Source of the DNA: Phytohabitans sp037414955
GTDB lineage: Bacteria > Actinomycetota > Actinomycetes > Mycobacteriales > Micromonosporaceae
Assembly: GCA_037414955.1 (NCBI GenBank)
Contig: JBBEWH010000025.1
Coordinates: 1 to 64,000 of the forward strand
Direction: 5' to 3'
DNA: 64,000 bases
Part shown: piece after piece, positions 47,409-55,786 of the stretch
How positions within the stretch are numbered: the stretch's first letter is position 1
How the letters are laid out: each line of letters starts with the position of its first letter
Made by a program: the position numbers and the translations under genes
The notes under the pieces: generated by a model
Seen by the model: the letters and a program-made list of their open reading frames with translations, nothing else
Told to the model about the DNA's origin: nothing
Database searches by the model: none

Positions 47409-48474
47409 GGAGGTCGCCGCGGCCGTCCCGGTTCGACGTGGTCACCCACAGGGCACCGTCCGGCGCCACCGCGACGGTGCGCAGCCGGCCATAGCGATTC
47501 ACCAACTCCGCGCGCGGCTCACCCGCCGCGCCGTTCGCCAGCGGTACCGTCCAGAGCCGCTCGCCGCGCAGTGCCGCCACGTAGAGCGTGTCGCCGGCGA
47601 CGGCCGCGCCCGACGGCGACGCCTCGTCGGTCGACCAGGTGACCAGCGGGTCGGTGTACCGGCCACCGCGGGTGTCGCCGTCGCCCTCCACCTCGGGCCA
47701 GCCGTAGTTGCGGCCCGGCTCGATCAGGTTCACCTCGTCGAACTCGTTCTGGCCGAACTCGATCCCGTACAGCCGGCCGGCGCTGTCCCACGCGAGCCCT
47801 TGCACATTGCGGTGCCCGAGGCTGTAGACCGGTGAGCCCGAGCGCGGGTTGCCCGGCGCCGGGTCGCCGTCCGGCGTGAGGCGCAGGATCTTGCCGTTCG
47901 GGTCGTCGGGATCCTGCGACGAGTCGCGCTCGGCGGCGTCGCCGGTGCCCGCGTAGAGCATGCCGTCCGGGCCGAACGCGATGCGCCCTCCATTGTGGTT
48001 GGACGCCTTGGAGATGCCGTCGAAAATGACCTCGGGCGCGCCACCGGACAGCCGGAACCGCACGATGCGGTTGTCTGACGCGGCCGTGAAATAGGCGTAG
48101 ACGTATTGATCAGTGGCGTAGTTGGGCGAAACCGCCAGCCCCAGCAGCCCGCCCTCGCCGCCCGCGTCCACGCCGGGCACCTGGTAGACCCGTTGGGGTG
48201 CCCCGCCGCCGGGTGACACCCGAACGATGCGGCCGGTGTCGCGCTCGGCGACGAGGGCGTTGCCGTCCGGCAGGAAAGCGAGCCCCCACGGCACGTCGAG
48301 GCCGTCGGCGACCTGCTGTGGCGCGCCGAGATCCGGCGCGCCGCTCGGTGTGCTCGGGGCACCGGACGACGTGGTGGGTGTGGGCACCGGCGCCGCCGGT
48401 GCCCGCTCCGGCTCGTCGTCGCCGCAGGCCGTCAACGCCAGCGCCAGCCCTACCGCGAGAGTCGCTCTCCTCAT
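47365..48474 (-). CDS. PQQ-dependent sugar dehydrogenase-like lipoprotein
   Basis: A 369-residue exported protein of the glucose/sorbosone dehydrogenase beta-propeller family. Signal with lipobox LALTAC, a Pro/Thr spacer, then propeller motifs (VPWGLAFLPDGNALVAERDT, GLLGLAVSPNYATDQYVYAY, NHNGGRIAFGPDGMLYAGTG, SLGHRNVQGLAWD). It oxidises a sugar outside the membrane if the PQQ site is working. ATG at 48474 with AGGGTGG upstream. The end of the gene lies inside a tandem repeat. Confidence 0.92.
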   Translation of the reverse strand: MRRATLAVGLALALTACGDDEPERAPAAPVPTPTTSSGAPSTPSGAPDLGAPQQVADGLDVPWGLAFLPDGNALVAERDTGRIVRVSPGGGAPQRVYQVPGVDAGGEGGLLGLAVSPNYATDQYVYAYFTAASDNRIVRFRLSGGAPEVIFDGISKASNHNGGRIAFGPDGMLYAGTGDAAERDSSQDPDDPNGKILRLTPDGDPAPGNPRSGSPVYSLGHRNVQGLAWDSAGRLYGIEFGQNEFDEVNLIEPGRNYGWPEVEGDGDTRGGRYTDPLVTWSTDEASPSGAAVAGDTLYVAALRGERLWTVPLANGAAGEPRAELVNRYGRLRTVAVAPDGALWVTTSNRDGRGDLRDGDDRILRHPARG

Positions 48475-48519
48475 TCGGACCACCCTATGCCGCCTCCCCG
48501 AAAGATCGCGGAAAAGATT

Positions 48520-48551
48520 GTTGGCCCGCGCCCCGCAGCGCGCGGGCCAAC
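48520..48551 (-). terminator. Intrinsic terminator of the HTH gene
   Basis: A perfect 12-bp GC stem (GTTGGCCCGCGC) with an 8-base loop, followed on minus by AATCTTTTCC. It lies 28 bp downstream of the HTH gene stop. Confidence 0.8.
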
Positions 48552-48579
48552 GGATTGTCCGGAAGGGGTGTGCGGAAGA

Positions 48580-49164
48580 TCAGCCGCGGCCGATGGTGTA
48601 TCCCATCTGGCGCAGCCGCCGGGCCCAACCGGCCACGGTGTGACGCGGTACCCCGAAGTGGTCGGCCACACCGGTGATGCTGCCGGCTTCCTGGTAGACG
48701 GCCATCACCTCGTCGGCGTCCGGCATCCGCCGGTAGGCCCGGGGACCTCCCGCCGTCGCCTTCTGCGCGCGCTTCGCGGTGCTCTTCCGCGCCGTGGCGG
48801 TCTTCGCGGGCGTGGCCTTGGCGGCGGCCTTGCGACCCCGGCGCCGCCGGGCGACCGGTTCCGCCTCGACGTCGGGCTCGGGCGCCGGGGTCGCCGCGGG
48901 GGCGGCCGGCGCGACCGGTGCGGTGGGCTCGGCGGCGGTCAGCGCGGCGGCCGGCGCCGGGGCGGTCAGCGCGCGTACCAGCAGGTCGAGATCGACGGGC
49001 GGCAGGTCGCCGGGGGCGAGGCCGCCACCGGTGCCGGCCCGGACGGTCAACTCGGTGATGCGGGTCTGGCCGGTCGACGTGTCGACCCGCACCGTGGTGT
49101 GTGCGGTGTCGGCAGCGGCCGCACCGTCATTATCGGGGGTGATGGTGATGACGTATTTACTCAC
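48580..49164 (-). CDS. Lys/Ala-rich HTH DNA-binding protein
   Basis: A 194-residue protein with three parts: an N-terminal segment (KYVITITPDND to LLVRALTAP), an Ala/Pro and then Lys/Arg/Ala-rich histone-H1-like linker (RRRRGRKAAAKATPAKTATA), and a C-terminal helix-turn-helix (VMAVYQEAGSITGVADHFGV, PRHTVAGWARRLRQMGYTIG). The basic tail plus HTH suggests a nucleoid-associated protein or a regulator acting on many sites. GTG with GGAGG upstream. Confidence 0.82.
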   Translation of the reverse strand: MSKYVITITPDNDGAAAADTAHTTVRVDTSTGQTRITELTVRAGTGGGLAPGDLPPVDLDLLVRALTAPAPAAALTAAEPTAPVAPAAPAATPAPEPDVEAEPVARRRRGRKAAAKATPAKTATARKSTAKRAQKATAGGPRAYRRMPDADEVMAVYQEAGSITGVADHFGVPRHTVAGWARRLRQMGYTIGRG

Positions 49165-49309
49165 GGGACGCCTCCAGGTCCGGACCGGGTCCGCCGCACC
49201 CCCCACGTGCGGCGGCCCGCCACGTTGCCAATCACCGTGAGAGTACTCCGTGGTCAGGTGATTCCCGACACCCCTATGCACATTCGACAGTGGACCACCG
49301 GATGCCGTC

Positions 49310-50713
49310 TCACCGGGAGGGGCGCAGGAACACCGGAGGGGCGAATCGGGTGAACGCCGGAGCCATCGGCTTGTCGTCACCCGTGCCGAAGTCGAACACC
49401 AGGTCGTACCCCGGACCGAAGGCCTCGGCCGCGGCGGTCAGCCGCGGTGGGCTGGTGTGTGGCCACCGCCCGGTGTCGATCCGGGCGAACAGCGTCCGCA
49501 GCACCACGAGTTCTTCGGCCGCGTTGATCGAGCAGTGCCCGCCCCGTTCGATGTAGACCTGGCGCAACAGCTGAGGATCACCCGCGCGGCGTACCTGATC
49601 GGCGTACCAACGCTCCTGATCCGCGACGGCGCCACCGTCGCCGGTGGTGTGCACGCTGATCACCGGCGCAGTGGTGGTGCCGCGCGGCACGCCGTACCGG
49701 TACATGTAGCGAACCGCCGCCGGGTCGGCCGCGACGCGCGGCGCGGCGTTCAGCCGGGCCAGGTCGGCGCCCAGGTCGAGCCCGGCGGCCCGGTACGCCC
49801 GGCGCACCAGCTCGTCCTGGCCGGAGCGGGCGAGCTGACGCCGGTAGTCGACACCGACGTTGCTGGACGGGTTGCCGCCGGCCCAGCGCTCCAGGTCGGC
49901 CCGCCCGAGCGTGCCCAGGAACGCGTACGCGTTCTTCAGCCACAGCGCCTGCTGGGTGAGCCACCCGAGGGAGCCGGTGGTGGGGCGGGGGTCGTAGGCC
50001 GAATACCAACCGGGGACGTTGTTGAAGGCGGCCACCAGCGCCAGCTTGGCCCGCCCCGCCGGCGTGGTCAGCGCCCGGTCGATGGCCTCGCCGAGCGCCC
50101 CCATGCTGGCGACCGGGTCACGCGGGTGCACCAGGTCGATGTCCGCGTCCGGCGCGAGCAACACCTTGGTGGCGAAGGTGAGGTCCAGGGTGGCGTTGAA
50201 CGTGCCCTGCGGGTCGTACTCACCGCAGATGGTCGCCACCCCGTCGAACCGGTGCGGGTTCCGTTCCGCCAGCAGTACCCCGATCGTCGCGCCCATCGAC
50301 TGTCCATAAGAGACGGTATGGCGCGGCGCCCCGACGTTGTCCTCGAACCAGTCCAGTAACGCGATCTGATCGCGCAGCGCGCGCTCGACGGCGTAGCCGG
50401 TGCCGTTGCCGGAGTAGTACGACCCGGCCAGCGCGTATCCGTTGGCCAGCAGCCAGGCCTCCGACTCGGAGTCCGCGGGCCGGTTCGTCAGCCCGATTCC
50501 GAAGTGGGGGAAGCCCTCCGGGAAGTAGCCGTGGCTGTACAGCACGAGCGTGCCGTTCCAGCTGTCCGGCAGCTCGACACGGAAATCCGCACCGTCGATG
50601 GTGCCGGTGATCGTCTTCGCTTCCGCCGCGCCGGCGGGTGCGGCGTCGGCGGGTGTCGCGACGGTGGCCACCAGCAGCGCGCTCAGCGCCAGACCCCACA
50701 GCGTTCGACGCAT
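49310..50713 (-). CDS. Secreted alpha/beta hydrolase
   Basis: A 467-residue exported protein. The signal peptide ends near residue 25 (ATPADAAP). The nucleophile elbow is GQSMGA and the catalytic histidine lies in ERGGHCSINAAEE. Substrate unknown; it resembles secreted peptidase/esterase-like alpha/beta hydrolases of actinomycetes. Confidence 0.88.
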   Translation of the reverse strand: MRRTLWGLALSALLVATVATPADAAPAGAAEAKTITGTIDGADFRVELPDSWNGTLVLYSHGYFPEGFPHFGIGLTNRPADSESEAWLLANGYALAGSYYSGNGTGYAVERALRDQIALLDWFEDNVGAPRHTVSYGQSMGATIGVLLAERNPHRFDGVATICGEYDPQGTFNATLDLTFATKVLLAPDADIDLVHPRDPVASMGALGEAIDRALTTPAGRAKLALVAAFNNVPGWYSAYDPRPTTGSLGWLTQQALWLKNAYAFLGTLGRADLERWAGGNPSSNVGVDYRRQLARSGQDELVRRAYRAAGLDLGADLARLNAAPRVAADPAAVRYMYRYGVPRGTTTAPVISVHTTGDGGAVADQERWYADQVRRAGDPQLLRQVYIERGGHCSINAAEELVVLRTLFARIDTGRWPHTSPPRLTAAAEAFGPGYDLVFDFGTGDDKPMAPAFTRFAPPVFLRPSR

Positions 50714-50747
50714 CTCGTTCCTCCCTCGTGGGTGATCGTCGACGGTA

Positions 50748-50781
50748 GGACGATCTCGGTGGAAGGACGATCTGGGTGGAA
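50748..50781. repeat. 17-bp tandem duplication
   Basis: GGACGATCTCGGTGGAA and GGACGATCTGGGTGGAA lie head to tail between the hydrolase and HhH-GPD starts, one base different. It may be a regulator site or slippage product. Confidence 0.6.
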
Positions 50782-50812
50782 GAAACTCATCGGTGGATCC
50801 GGCGGTGGCAAG

Positions 50813-51394
50813 ATGGCCAGCATGAGTCTCTCACTGCCCATCGACGCGGAGGCCAACGAGCTGCTGGGGCGCAGCCCGCTCGCCCTGTTGATCGGGATGA
50901 CGCTCGACCAGCAGTTCCCCCTGGAGCGGGCGTTCTCGTCGCCGTACGAGCTGGTGCGACGGCTCGGACACGAACCCACCGCCCAGGAGCTCGCCGACTT
51001 CGACCCGGACGCGCTGATCGCGATCTTCGCCACGCCGCCCGCGCTGCACCGCTTCCCGAAGGCCATGGCGGTGCGCGTCCAGGAGGTGTGCCGCATCCTC
51101 GTCGAGCAGTACGACGGCGACGCCGGCCGGCTGTGGGGCGAAGCCAAGACGGGCCAGGAGTTGTTCAAGCGGGTCGCCGCGCTGCCCGGCTTCGGCAAGC
51201 AGAAGGCGCAGATCATGGTGGCGCTGCTCGGCAAGCAGGTCGGCGTGCGGCCGACGGGCTGGCGGGAGGCGGCCGGCGACTACGGCCAGGACGGCGCGCA
51301 CCGCTCGGTCGCCGACATCGTCGATCAGGACTCGCTGCTCAAGGTCCGCGAACACAAACAGCAAATGAAAGCCGCCGCCAAAGCCAAACAGTGA
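50813..51394 (+). CDS. HhH-GPD-type base-excision repair protein
   Basis: A 193-residue protein related to DNA glycosylases of the HhH-GPD superfamily (LIGMTLDQQFPLERAFSSPY, then ALPGFGKQKAQIMVALLGKQ, the helix-hairpin-helix). This actinobacterial group is compact and its lesion is unknown. ATG at 50813 has GGTGG upstream; ATG at 50822 is possible. Confidence 0.88.
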   Translation: MASMSLSLPIDAEANELLGRSPLALLIGMTLDQQFPLERAFSSPYELVRRLGHEPTAQELADFDPDALIAIFATPPALHRFPKAMAVRVQEVCRILVEQYDGDAGRLWGEAKTGQELFKRVAALPGFGKQKAQIMVALLGKQVGVRPTGWREAAGDYGQDGAHRSVADIVDQDSLLKVREHKQQMKAAAKAKQ

Positions 51395-51399
51395 TTCGA

Positions 51400-51462
51400 C
51401 GCAACTGTGCGACTCTTGCCCGGTCCACCCGCCGTGGGCCGGGCAAGAGTCGCACAGTTGCG
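51400..51462. repeat. Family C palindrome, copy C1
   Basis: Perfect 24-bp arms (starting CGCAACTGTGCGACTC) with a 15-base loop, between convergent HhH-GPD and DUF559-type genes. TTGACCTTGG follows. A near-identical inverted copy lies at 52439. Confidence 0.93.
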
Positions 51463-51473
51463 TTGACCTTGGT

Positions 51474-52370
51474 TTAACGCCAGCCGCGGGAGCGCAGTGC
51501 CGCCTCGATCTCGCGTAACACGCCGGGAAAATCGTCGCGCATCCGCCGGGCCGTCACGTGCAGCACGATCCATCCCGCGGCCTGCAACTGGTTGAGGCGG
51601 CGGCGGTCCAGGTGAAGTTGCTCGGCGCCGCCGTGCCACAGGCCGTCGTATTCCACGGCCACCTTGTAATGCGGCCAAGCCAGATCCGGGTGCAGCACCC
51701 GGCCGGTGTCGAGCACCACTGGGTACTGGGCGATCGGGCGCGGCAGACCCGCCAGCACGATCTTGACCCGGAGCCGCGACTCAGGCGGCGACTGGGCGGC
51801 ACCGTCGGCCAGGTCGAGCGCGGTCGCCGCGCGCCGCCAGCCGCGCGTACCCCGCCGGGCGTCGATCATCTTGGCCAGGTCGGCATGCTGCAGCACACCG
51901 GCACCCAGGAGGCTGTCGATGATCGCGACGGCGCTGTGCACGTCGAGCCAGGTCGCCAGGTCCCAGGCGGTGCGGGCCGGGCTGGTCCGGGTCAGCCCGG
52001 CAGCGGTGACGATCTCGCCGGGGCGGATCGCGCTCCGGTGCACGCGCAAGCCGGCGCGTGGCGCCGCAGACGCGCCGGACGGCATGATCACGTGGACGTC
52101 ATCGGTCGGTGCGGCGGCGTGCCGCACGCCGTACAGGAACGCGGCGGACGGGCCGGCGATAGCGGTTCCGGGTGGGAGCCGCAGGGCGGCGGCCCGGCAC
52201 GCCAGTTCGTGGTCGCGTTCCAGGCGGTTGTCGGCGTAGACGTCGTTGCGTAGACGGACCCATGCGGTGCTGCGTAACTGTTTAGGGGTCAGCAGGCGCC
52301 GGCCCAGCGCGTCTGAGCCGCGGAACACCTGCCATTGAAGCTCGCGTGGTCGGGATGGTTGCGGTGGCAT
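51474..52370 (-). CDS. DUF559/AbiEi-like protein with endonuclease-type fold
   Basis: A 298-residue protein. The N-terminal part (TPKQLRSTAWVRLRNDVYAD, AGPSAAFLYGVRH) resembles AbiEi-type domains. The C-terminal part (HPDLAWPHYKVAVEYDGLWH ... LNQLQAAGWIVLHVT) resembles DUF559/Vsr-like PD-(D/E)xK nucleases, with Asp, Glu and Asp at the expected places. Such genes are scattered widely in actinobacteria. It is bounded on both sides by inverted copies of palindrome C. Activity unproven. Confidence 0.85.
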   Translation of the reverse strand: MPPQPSRPRELQWQVFRGSDALGRRLLTPKQLRSTAWVRLRNDVYADNRLERDHELACRAAALRLPPGTAIAGPSAAFLYGVRHAAAPTDDVHVIMPSGASAAPRAGLRVHRSAIRPGEIVTAAGLTRTSPARTAWDLATWLDVHSAVAIIDSLLGAGVLQHADLAKMIDARRGTRGWRRAATALDLADGAAQSPPESRLRVKIVLAGLPRPIAQYPVVLDTGRVLHPDLAWPHYKVAVEYDGLWHGGAEQLHLDRRRLNQLQAAGWIVLHVTARRMRDDFPGVLREIEAALRSRGWR

Positions 52371-52438
52371 GAGACCAGGCTGCCGACCACGCGGCGCACT
52401 TCTCTACCCCTGTGGATAACCGCGAAGCCCAAGGTCAA

Positions 52439-52501
52439 CGCAACTGTGCGACTCTTGCCCGGCCCACAGCGGGTGGACCGGGCAAGAGTCGCACAGTTGC
52501 G
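52439..52501. repeat. Family C palindrome, copy C2 (inverted relative to C1)
   Basis: Same 24-bp arms as C1; the loop is the reverse complement with one base changed, and the adjacent TTGACCTTGG is also shared. It lies downstream of the RHH gene stop and upstream of the DUF559-type gene start. Confidence 0.93.
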
Positions 52502-52518
52502 AAGCCGTGATGGGTGAT

Positions 52519-52830
52519 TCAGGCGGCGGTGGGGTGGGCGAGGGCGGCGATGGCGCGGCGCACGTCGGCCAGGGACACGGTGGCTGAGTCGTCGAGGTCG
52601 GCCAAGCCCGCCTCGATCCACTGGCGCATCAGTGTGGTGACGCCGATGCCACGCGCCTCCGCGGCCGCGCGCACCCGCTCATACGTCTCCACGGGTAGTC
52701 GCACCGACCGGCTGACCATCGGCACGTCGGTGTCGGGCGCCGGCAACTCGGCGGGCGGCCCTTCGCTCACCAGCTCGGCGAGCCGGTCGTCGCCTTCGTG
52801 GAATCTCTTGATGGCGTCATGCCTGCTCAT
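52519..52830 (-). CDS. Ribbon-helix-helix antitoxin-like protein
   Basis: A 103-residue protein with a CopG/RHH-type segment (VSRSVRLPVETYERVRAAAE, GVTTLMRQWIEAGL) in the middle and an acidic N-terminal part. The ATG overlaps the upstream toxin-like stop by 4 bp. Toxin first, antitoxin second is the BrnT-BrnA order. Likely neutralises the toxin and represses the operon. Confidence 0.85.
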   Translation of the reverse strand: MSRHDAIKRFHEGDDRLAELVSEGPPAELPAPDTDVPMVSRSVRLPVETYERVRAAAEARGIGVTTLMRQWIEAGLADLDDSATVSLADVRRAIAALAHPTAA

Positions 52831-53114
52831 CGTCTCCACCCCTGTAGCGCTTCGTCGTACCGCTTGGACTCCGCGTCGGTCAGGTCGCGCGCGGAGAGGA
52901 TGTCCCAGTCGTTGTCGGCGTGGTCGGCCTCGGCCAGCAGGATCGCCAGCCGCCGGCCTTTCCTCGTCACCGCGTAGACGACCATCGCGTCGTCGCCCAG
53001 GTGCCGGATGACCCGGCGGGTGCCGCGCAGTGCCTCCCAGGCCTCCCCGGGAGTCACCTCGTAGAGCCGCAGGTTGCTCAGGCCCTCGTCGGTGAAGCTG
53101 AACCTGCTTCCCAC
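52827..53114 (-). CDS. BrnT-like toxin
   Basis: A 95-residue protein (RFSFTDEGLSNLRLYEVTPG, VVYAVTRKGRRLAILLAEAD, DWDILSARDLTDAESKRYDE). The pattern, ending in an ILSAR-like strand and ExxRYDE helix, fits BrnT-type RelE-fold ribonucleases. GTG at 53114 is the probable start, without a strong ribosome-binding site. Paired with an RHH antitoxin. Confidence 0.78.
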   Translation of the reverse strand: MGSRFSFTDEGLSNLRLYEVTPGEAWEALRGTRRVIRHLGDDAMVVYAVTRKGRRLAILLAEADHADNDWDILSARDLTDAESKRYDEALQGWRR

Positions 53115-53168
53115 GCCATCGAGCGTACCACGCGCGTAACACGCCGCCGGGAGTGCGAGGATGGAACG

Positions 53169-53522
53169 GTGGCGAAGCGACGGAGCAGCCGGCCCATCCT
53201 GATCACCGACGCCGCCCGCAGCCAGGACGACGAGCGCCATAGCCGTCAGGTGCGGTACGCGTTGATGATGTCGATCCGCGCGGCCTGCCTGGTGGCGGCC
53301 GCGATCCTGGTCAGCGTGGGGGCGCCGCTGCTCTGGCTCTGGTTGCCGCTGTGCCTGCTCGGCATGGTGTTGGTGCCGTGGTTCGCGGTGATCCTCGCCA
53401 ACGACCGCCCGCCGCAGGACAAGCACCGGCTCCGCCACCACGCGCACGGGCAGCGCGTCGACGAGCCGAAGGAACTCCCCACCCCACCCGCACCGCGCAC
53501 CATCGACGCCGACGAGAGTTAG
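53169..53522 (+). CDS. DUF3099 membrane protein
   Basis: A 117-residue protein: LITDAARSQDDERHSRQVRY followed by two transmembrane helices (about residues 35-80, AACLVAAAILVSV and LLWLWLPLCLLGMVLVPWFA) and a hydrophilic tail. The N-terminal motif and helices fit DUF3099. Function unknown. GAGGATGG lies before the GTG. Its TAG stop overlaps the first bases of repeat B3. Confidence 0.85.
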   Translation: MAKRRSSRPILITDAARSQDDERHSRQVRYALMMSIRAACLVAAAILVSVGAPLLWLWLPLCLLGMVLVPWFAVILANDRPPQDKHRLRHHAHGQRVDEPKELPTPPAPRTIDADES

Positions 53523-53571
53523 GAAGGGACCCTTCCTATGCGAAAAGCGATAACAAGGGGCCCTTCCTTGC
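53521..53571. repeat. Family B element, copy B3 (51 bp)
   Basis: AGGAAGGGACCCTTCCT, ATGCGAAAAGCGATAACA, then AGGGGCCCTTCCTTGCG. It fills the whole gap between convergent DUF3099 and psuK genes and overlaps the DUF3099 stop. Confidence 0.93.
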
Positions 53572-53572
53572 G

Positions 53573-54448
53573 TTAGGGGCGGGCGCCGACGGTCGAGACG
53601 GCTTCGGCGCCGAGTGCGGCGGCGCGGGACAGCGCGTCCACGGGGGAGGCGGCGGACAGCCACGCGGACAGGAGGCCGGCCGCGAAGGCGTCGCCGGCGC
53701 CGGTCGCGTCCACCACCGAAGCGGGGTGCGCGGGTGCGGTCACCACCGACGAGCCCGAGGCCCAGACCGCGCCGTCCGCGCCGCACTTCACGACCGCCAC
53801 CCGGGCCACCTCGGCGAGCGCCGCGGCCTGCGCGCGGGGTGCGCCATCGCCGGCCAGCACGGCGGCCTCGTCGGCGTTGGCCAGGAGCAGGTCGACACCC
53901 CGTACCCAGGTCAGGAACGCCGCGGCGCCGACGCGCCGCAACGGGGCCGCGGACGCCGCGTCGACGCTCACGGTGAGACCGCGTGCGCGCGCGGCGGCCA
54001 GCGCGCGCAACCCCGCGGCCCGCGTCTCCCGATCCAAGAGGGGGTACGCGGACACGTGCACATGCCGAGCCGTTGGCGCGCCGGCCAGCGCCGTGTCGAT
54101 GTCGTCGGGCGAGAGCAGCAGGTTCGCGCCGCGGTCGGTGACCATCGTGCGCTCGCCCTCGCGGGTCAGCACGATGACGGTGCCGGTGGGGGTGCCCTGG
54201 TGCCGGCGTACCGCGCAGTGCACCCCGGCGGCGGCCAGCTCGGCGACCTGGGCCCGGCCGGCGTCGTCGCCGCCCGCCGCCGCGACCAGGGTGACCGGCG
54301 TGCCGGTGCGGGCCAGCCACGCGGCGGTGTTGGCAGCCTGGCCGCCGCCGGTGAAGCGGATCGCGGCGGCGGTGTCGGAGCCGGTGGCGAGCGGCCCGGT
54401 GAGCGCGGCGACCACGTCGGTGACGAGGTCGCCCACCACGACGATCAA
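53573..54448 (-). CDS. psuK: Pseudouridine kinase, PfkB family
   Basis: A 291-residue PfkB kinase (GGGQAANTAAWLARTG near the N-terminus; catalytic DATGAGDAFAAGLL near residue 240). Next to psuG it most likely phosphorylates pseudouridine. The proposed start is TTG at 54448, overlapping the psuG stop (TTGA); GTG codons a few bases on are alternatives. B3 lies right after its stop. Confidence 0.88.
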   Translation of the reverse strand: MIVVVGDLVTDVVAALTGPLATGSDTAAAIRFTGGGQAANTAAWLARTGTPVTLVAAAGGDDAGRAQVAELAAAGVHCAVRRHQGTPTGTVIVLTREGERTMVTDRGANLLLSPDDIDTALAGAPTARHVHVSAYPLLDRETRAAGLRALAAARARGLTVSVDAASAAPLRRVGAAAFLTWVRGVDLLLANADEAAVLAGDGAPRAQAAALAEVARVAVVKCGADGAVWASGSSVVTAPAHPASVVDATGAGDAFAAGLLSAWLSAASPVDALSRAAALGAEAVSTVGARP

Positions 54449-55383
54449 GCTGCGATGCCAGGTTGGCCGGCGCCGCCGGTGGCCACCGCGATGCGGGCCG
54501 CCAGGTCGGCGTTGCGTAGGATGATCCGGATGTTGACGGCGAGGCTGCGCCCCTCGGTGGCCGAGTGGAAGTGGGCCAGCAGGAACGGGGTCACCGCCTT
54601 GCCGGTCACGCCCTCCCGCTCGAGCGCGGCGAGCCCGTCGGCAAGCGTGCGATCGTGCAGCGCCGGGTCGAGTTGCTCGTCCACCGGCAGCGGGTTCGCG
54701 ACCAGGATGGCCCCGTGGTGCACGCCGTGTTCGTGCCGGGCGGCCAGCACGGCGGCCACCTCTTCCGGCGAGTCCGCCGACCAATCCAGGTCGAAGCCGG
54801 CGTCGCTGACGAAGAACCCGGGGAACCGCCGCGTGCGGTAACCCAGCACGGTCACGCCGAGGGTCTCCAGCCGCTCCAGGGTCGCGCCGACGTCGAGGAT
54901 CGACTTCACGCCGGCGCAGACGACCGTGATCGGGGTGCGTGCGAGCGTGATCAGGTCGGCGGACTCGTCGAACGTCTGGGCGGCCTCCCGGTGTACCCCA
55001 CCGAGCCCGCCGGTCGCGAACACCCCGATGCCGGCGGCGACCGCGACCGCGCTGGTCGCCGCGACCGTGGTGGCTCCGTCGGCGCCGGCCGCGGCGGCGG
55101 CCGCGAGATCGCGGACCGAGAGTTTCGCCACACCATCCGTGTCCGCCAGGTGGGACAGCTCGGCGTCGTCGAGGCCGACGGTGAGCCGCCCGCCGACCAT
55201 GCCGATCGTGGCCGGCACCGCGCCCGCGGCGCGCACCGTGGTCTCGATGTCGCGTGCCACCCGCAGGTTGTCCGGCCGGGGGAGCCCGTGCGACACGATC
55301 GTGCTCTCCAGCGCGATCACCGGCCGGCCGTCCCGGCGCGCGGCGGCGACCTCCGCGCCGTAGTGGATGTTGAAGTCTGTCAC
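54445..55383 (-). CDS. psuG: Pseudouridine-5'-phosphate glycosidase
   Basis: A 312-residue enzyme splitting pseudouridine 5'-phosphate to uracil and ribose 5-phosphate. Typical segments: PVIALESTIVSHGLPRPDNL, GGRLTVGL, KLSVRDLAAA, FATGGLGGVHR and CAGVKSILDVGATLE with the lysine nucleophile. With psuK it forms a salvage pair for RNA-derived pseudouridine. Confidence 0.95.
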   Translation of the reverse strand: MTDFNIHYGAEVAAARRDGRPVIALESTIVSHGLPRPDNLRVARDIETTVRAAGAVPATIGMVGGRLTVGLDDAELSHLADTDGVAKLSVRDLAAAAAAGADGATTVAATSAVAVAAGIGVFATGGLGGVHREAAQTFDESADLITLARTPITVVCAGVKSILDVGATLERLETLGVTVLGYRTRRFPGFFVSDAGFDLDWSADSPEEVAAVLAARHEHGVHHGAILVANPLPVDEQLDPALHDRTLADGLAALEREGVTGKAVTPFLLAHFHSATEGRSLAVNIRIILRNADLAARIAVATGGAGQPGIAA

Positions 55384-55488
55384 GCGGATAACCGTATGCC
55401 CGTCCGATGGACCGACCGGCCGGGAGGTGGAAAGATGGCGTGCCTTACGGGGAGGTGGGAACATTAGAGGCCGGAGGTGTTACTCGAC

Positions 55489-55707
55489 GTGAGCACGCAG
55501 GTTCTTGAGCGTCCGGAGCTGAAGGACGCGGATACCGGCCCGGAGATGTTCCACTACGTGCGTAAAGAGAAGATCGCGGAGAGTGCGGTCTTGGGTACGT
55601 TCGTGGTAGCCCTCTGCGGCGAAAAGTTCCCGGTGACCAAGGCGCCCAAGCCCGGCTCACCGGTCTGCCCGCAGTGTAAGGAGATCTACGAGTCGATGTC
55701 GGACTAG
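55489..55707 (+). CDS. DUF3039 protein
   Basis: A 72-residue protein with a zinc-site pattern (ALCGEKFPVTKAPKPGSPVC, PQCKEIYE). Family function unknown. GTG at 55489 is preferred: GGAGG is 11 bp upstream and the longer GTG 55477 start would begin within that site and include a TTA codon. It is followed by a helicase gene, a conserved neighbour in actinobacteria. Confidence 0.85.
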   Translation: MSTQVLERPELKDADTGPEMFHYVRKEKIAESAVLGTFVVALCGEKFPVTKAPKPGSPVCPQCKEIYESMSD

Positions 55708-55786
55708 TCCGCATCGCCACCCGTTATGCTGAAGGCCGCCTTCGCGCTGATGCGCGGGGGCGCTTTCGCGTTCGTAGGGGGTATGC

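Noticed and set aside
51385..52520. Target-site duplication around the C1-C2 unit (GTGATTC near both ends)
   Set aside because: The two 7-mers lie at different distances from the C arms, so they do not look like a true duplication.
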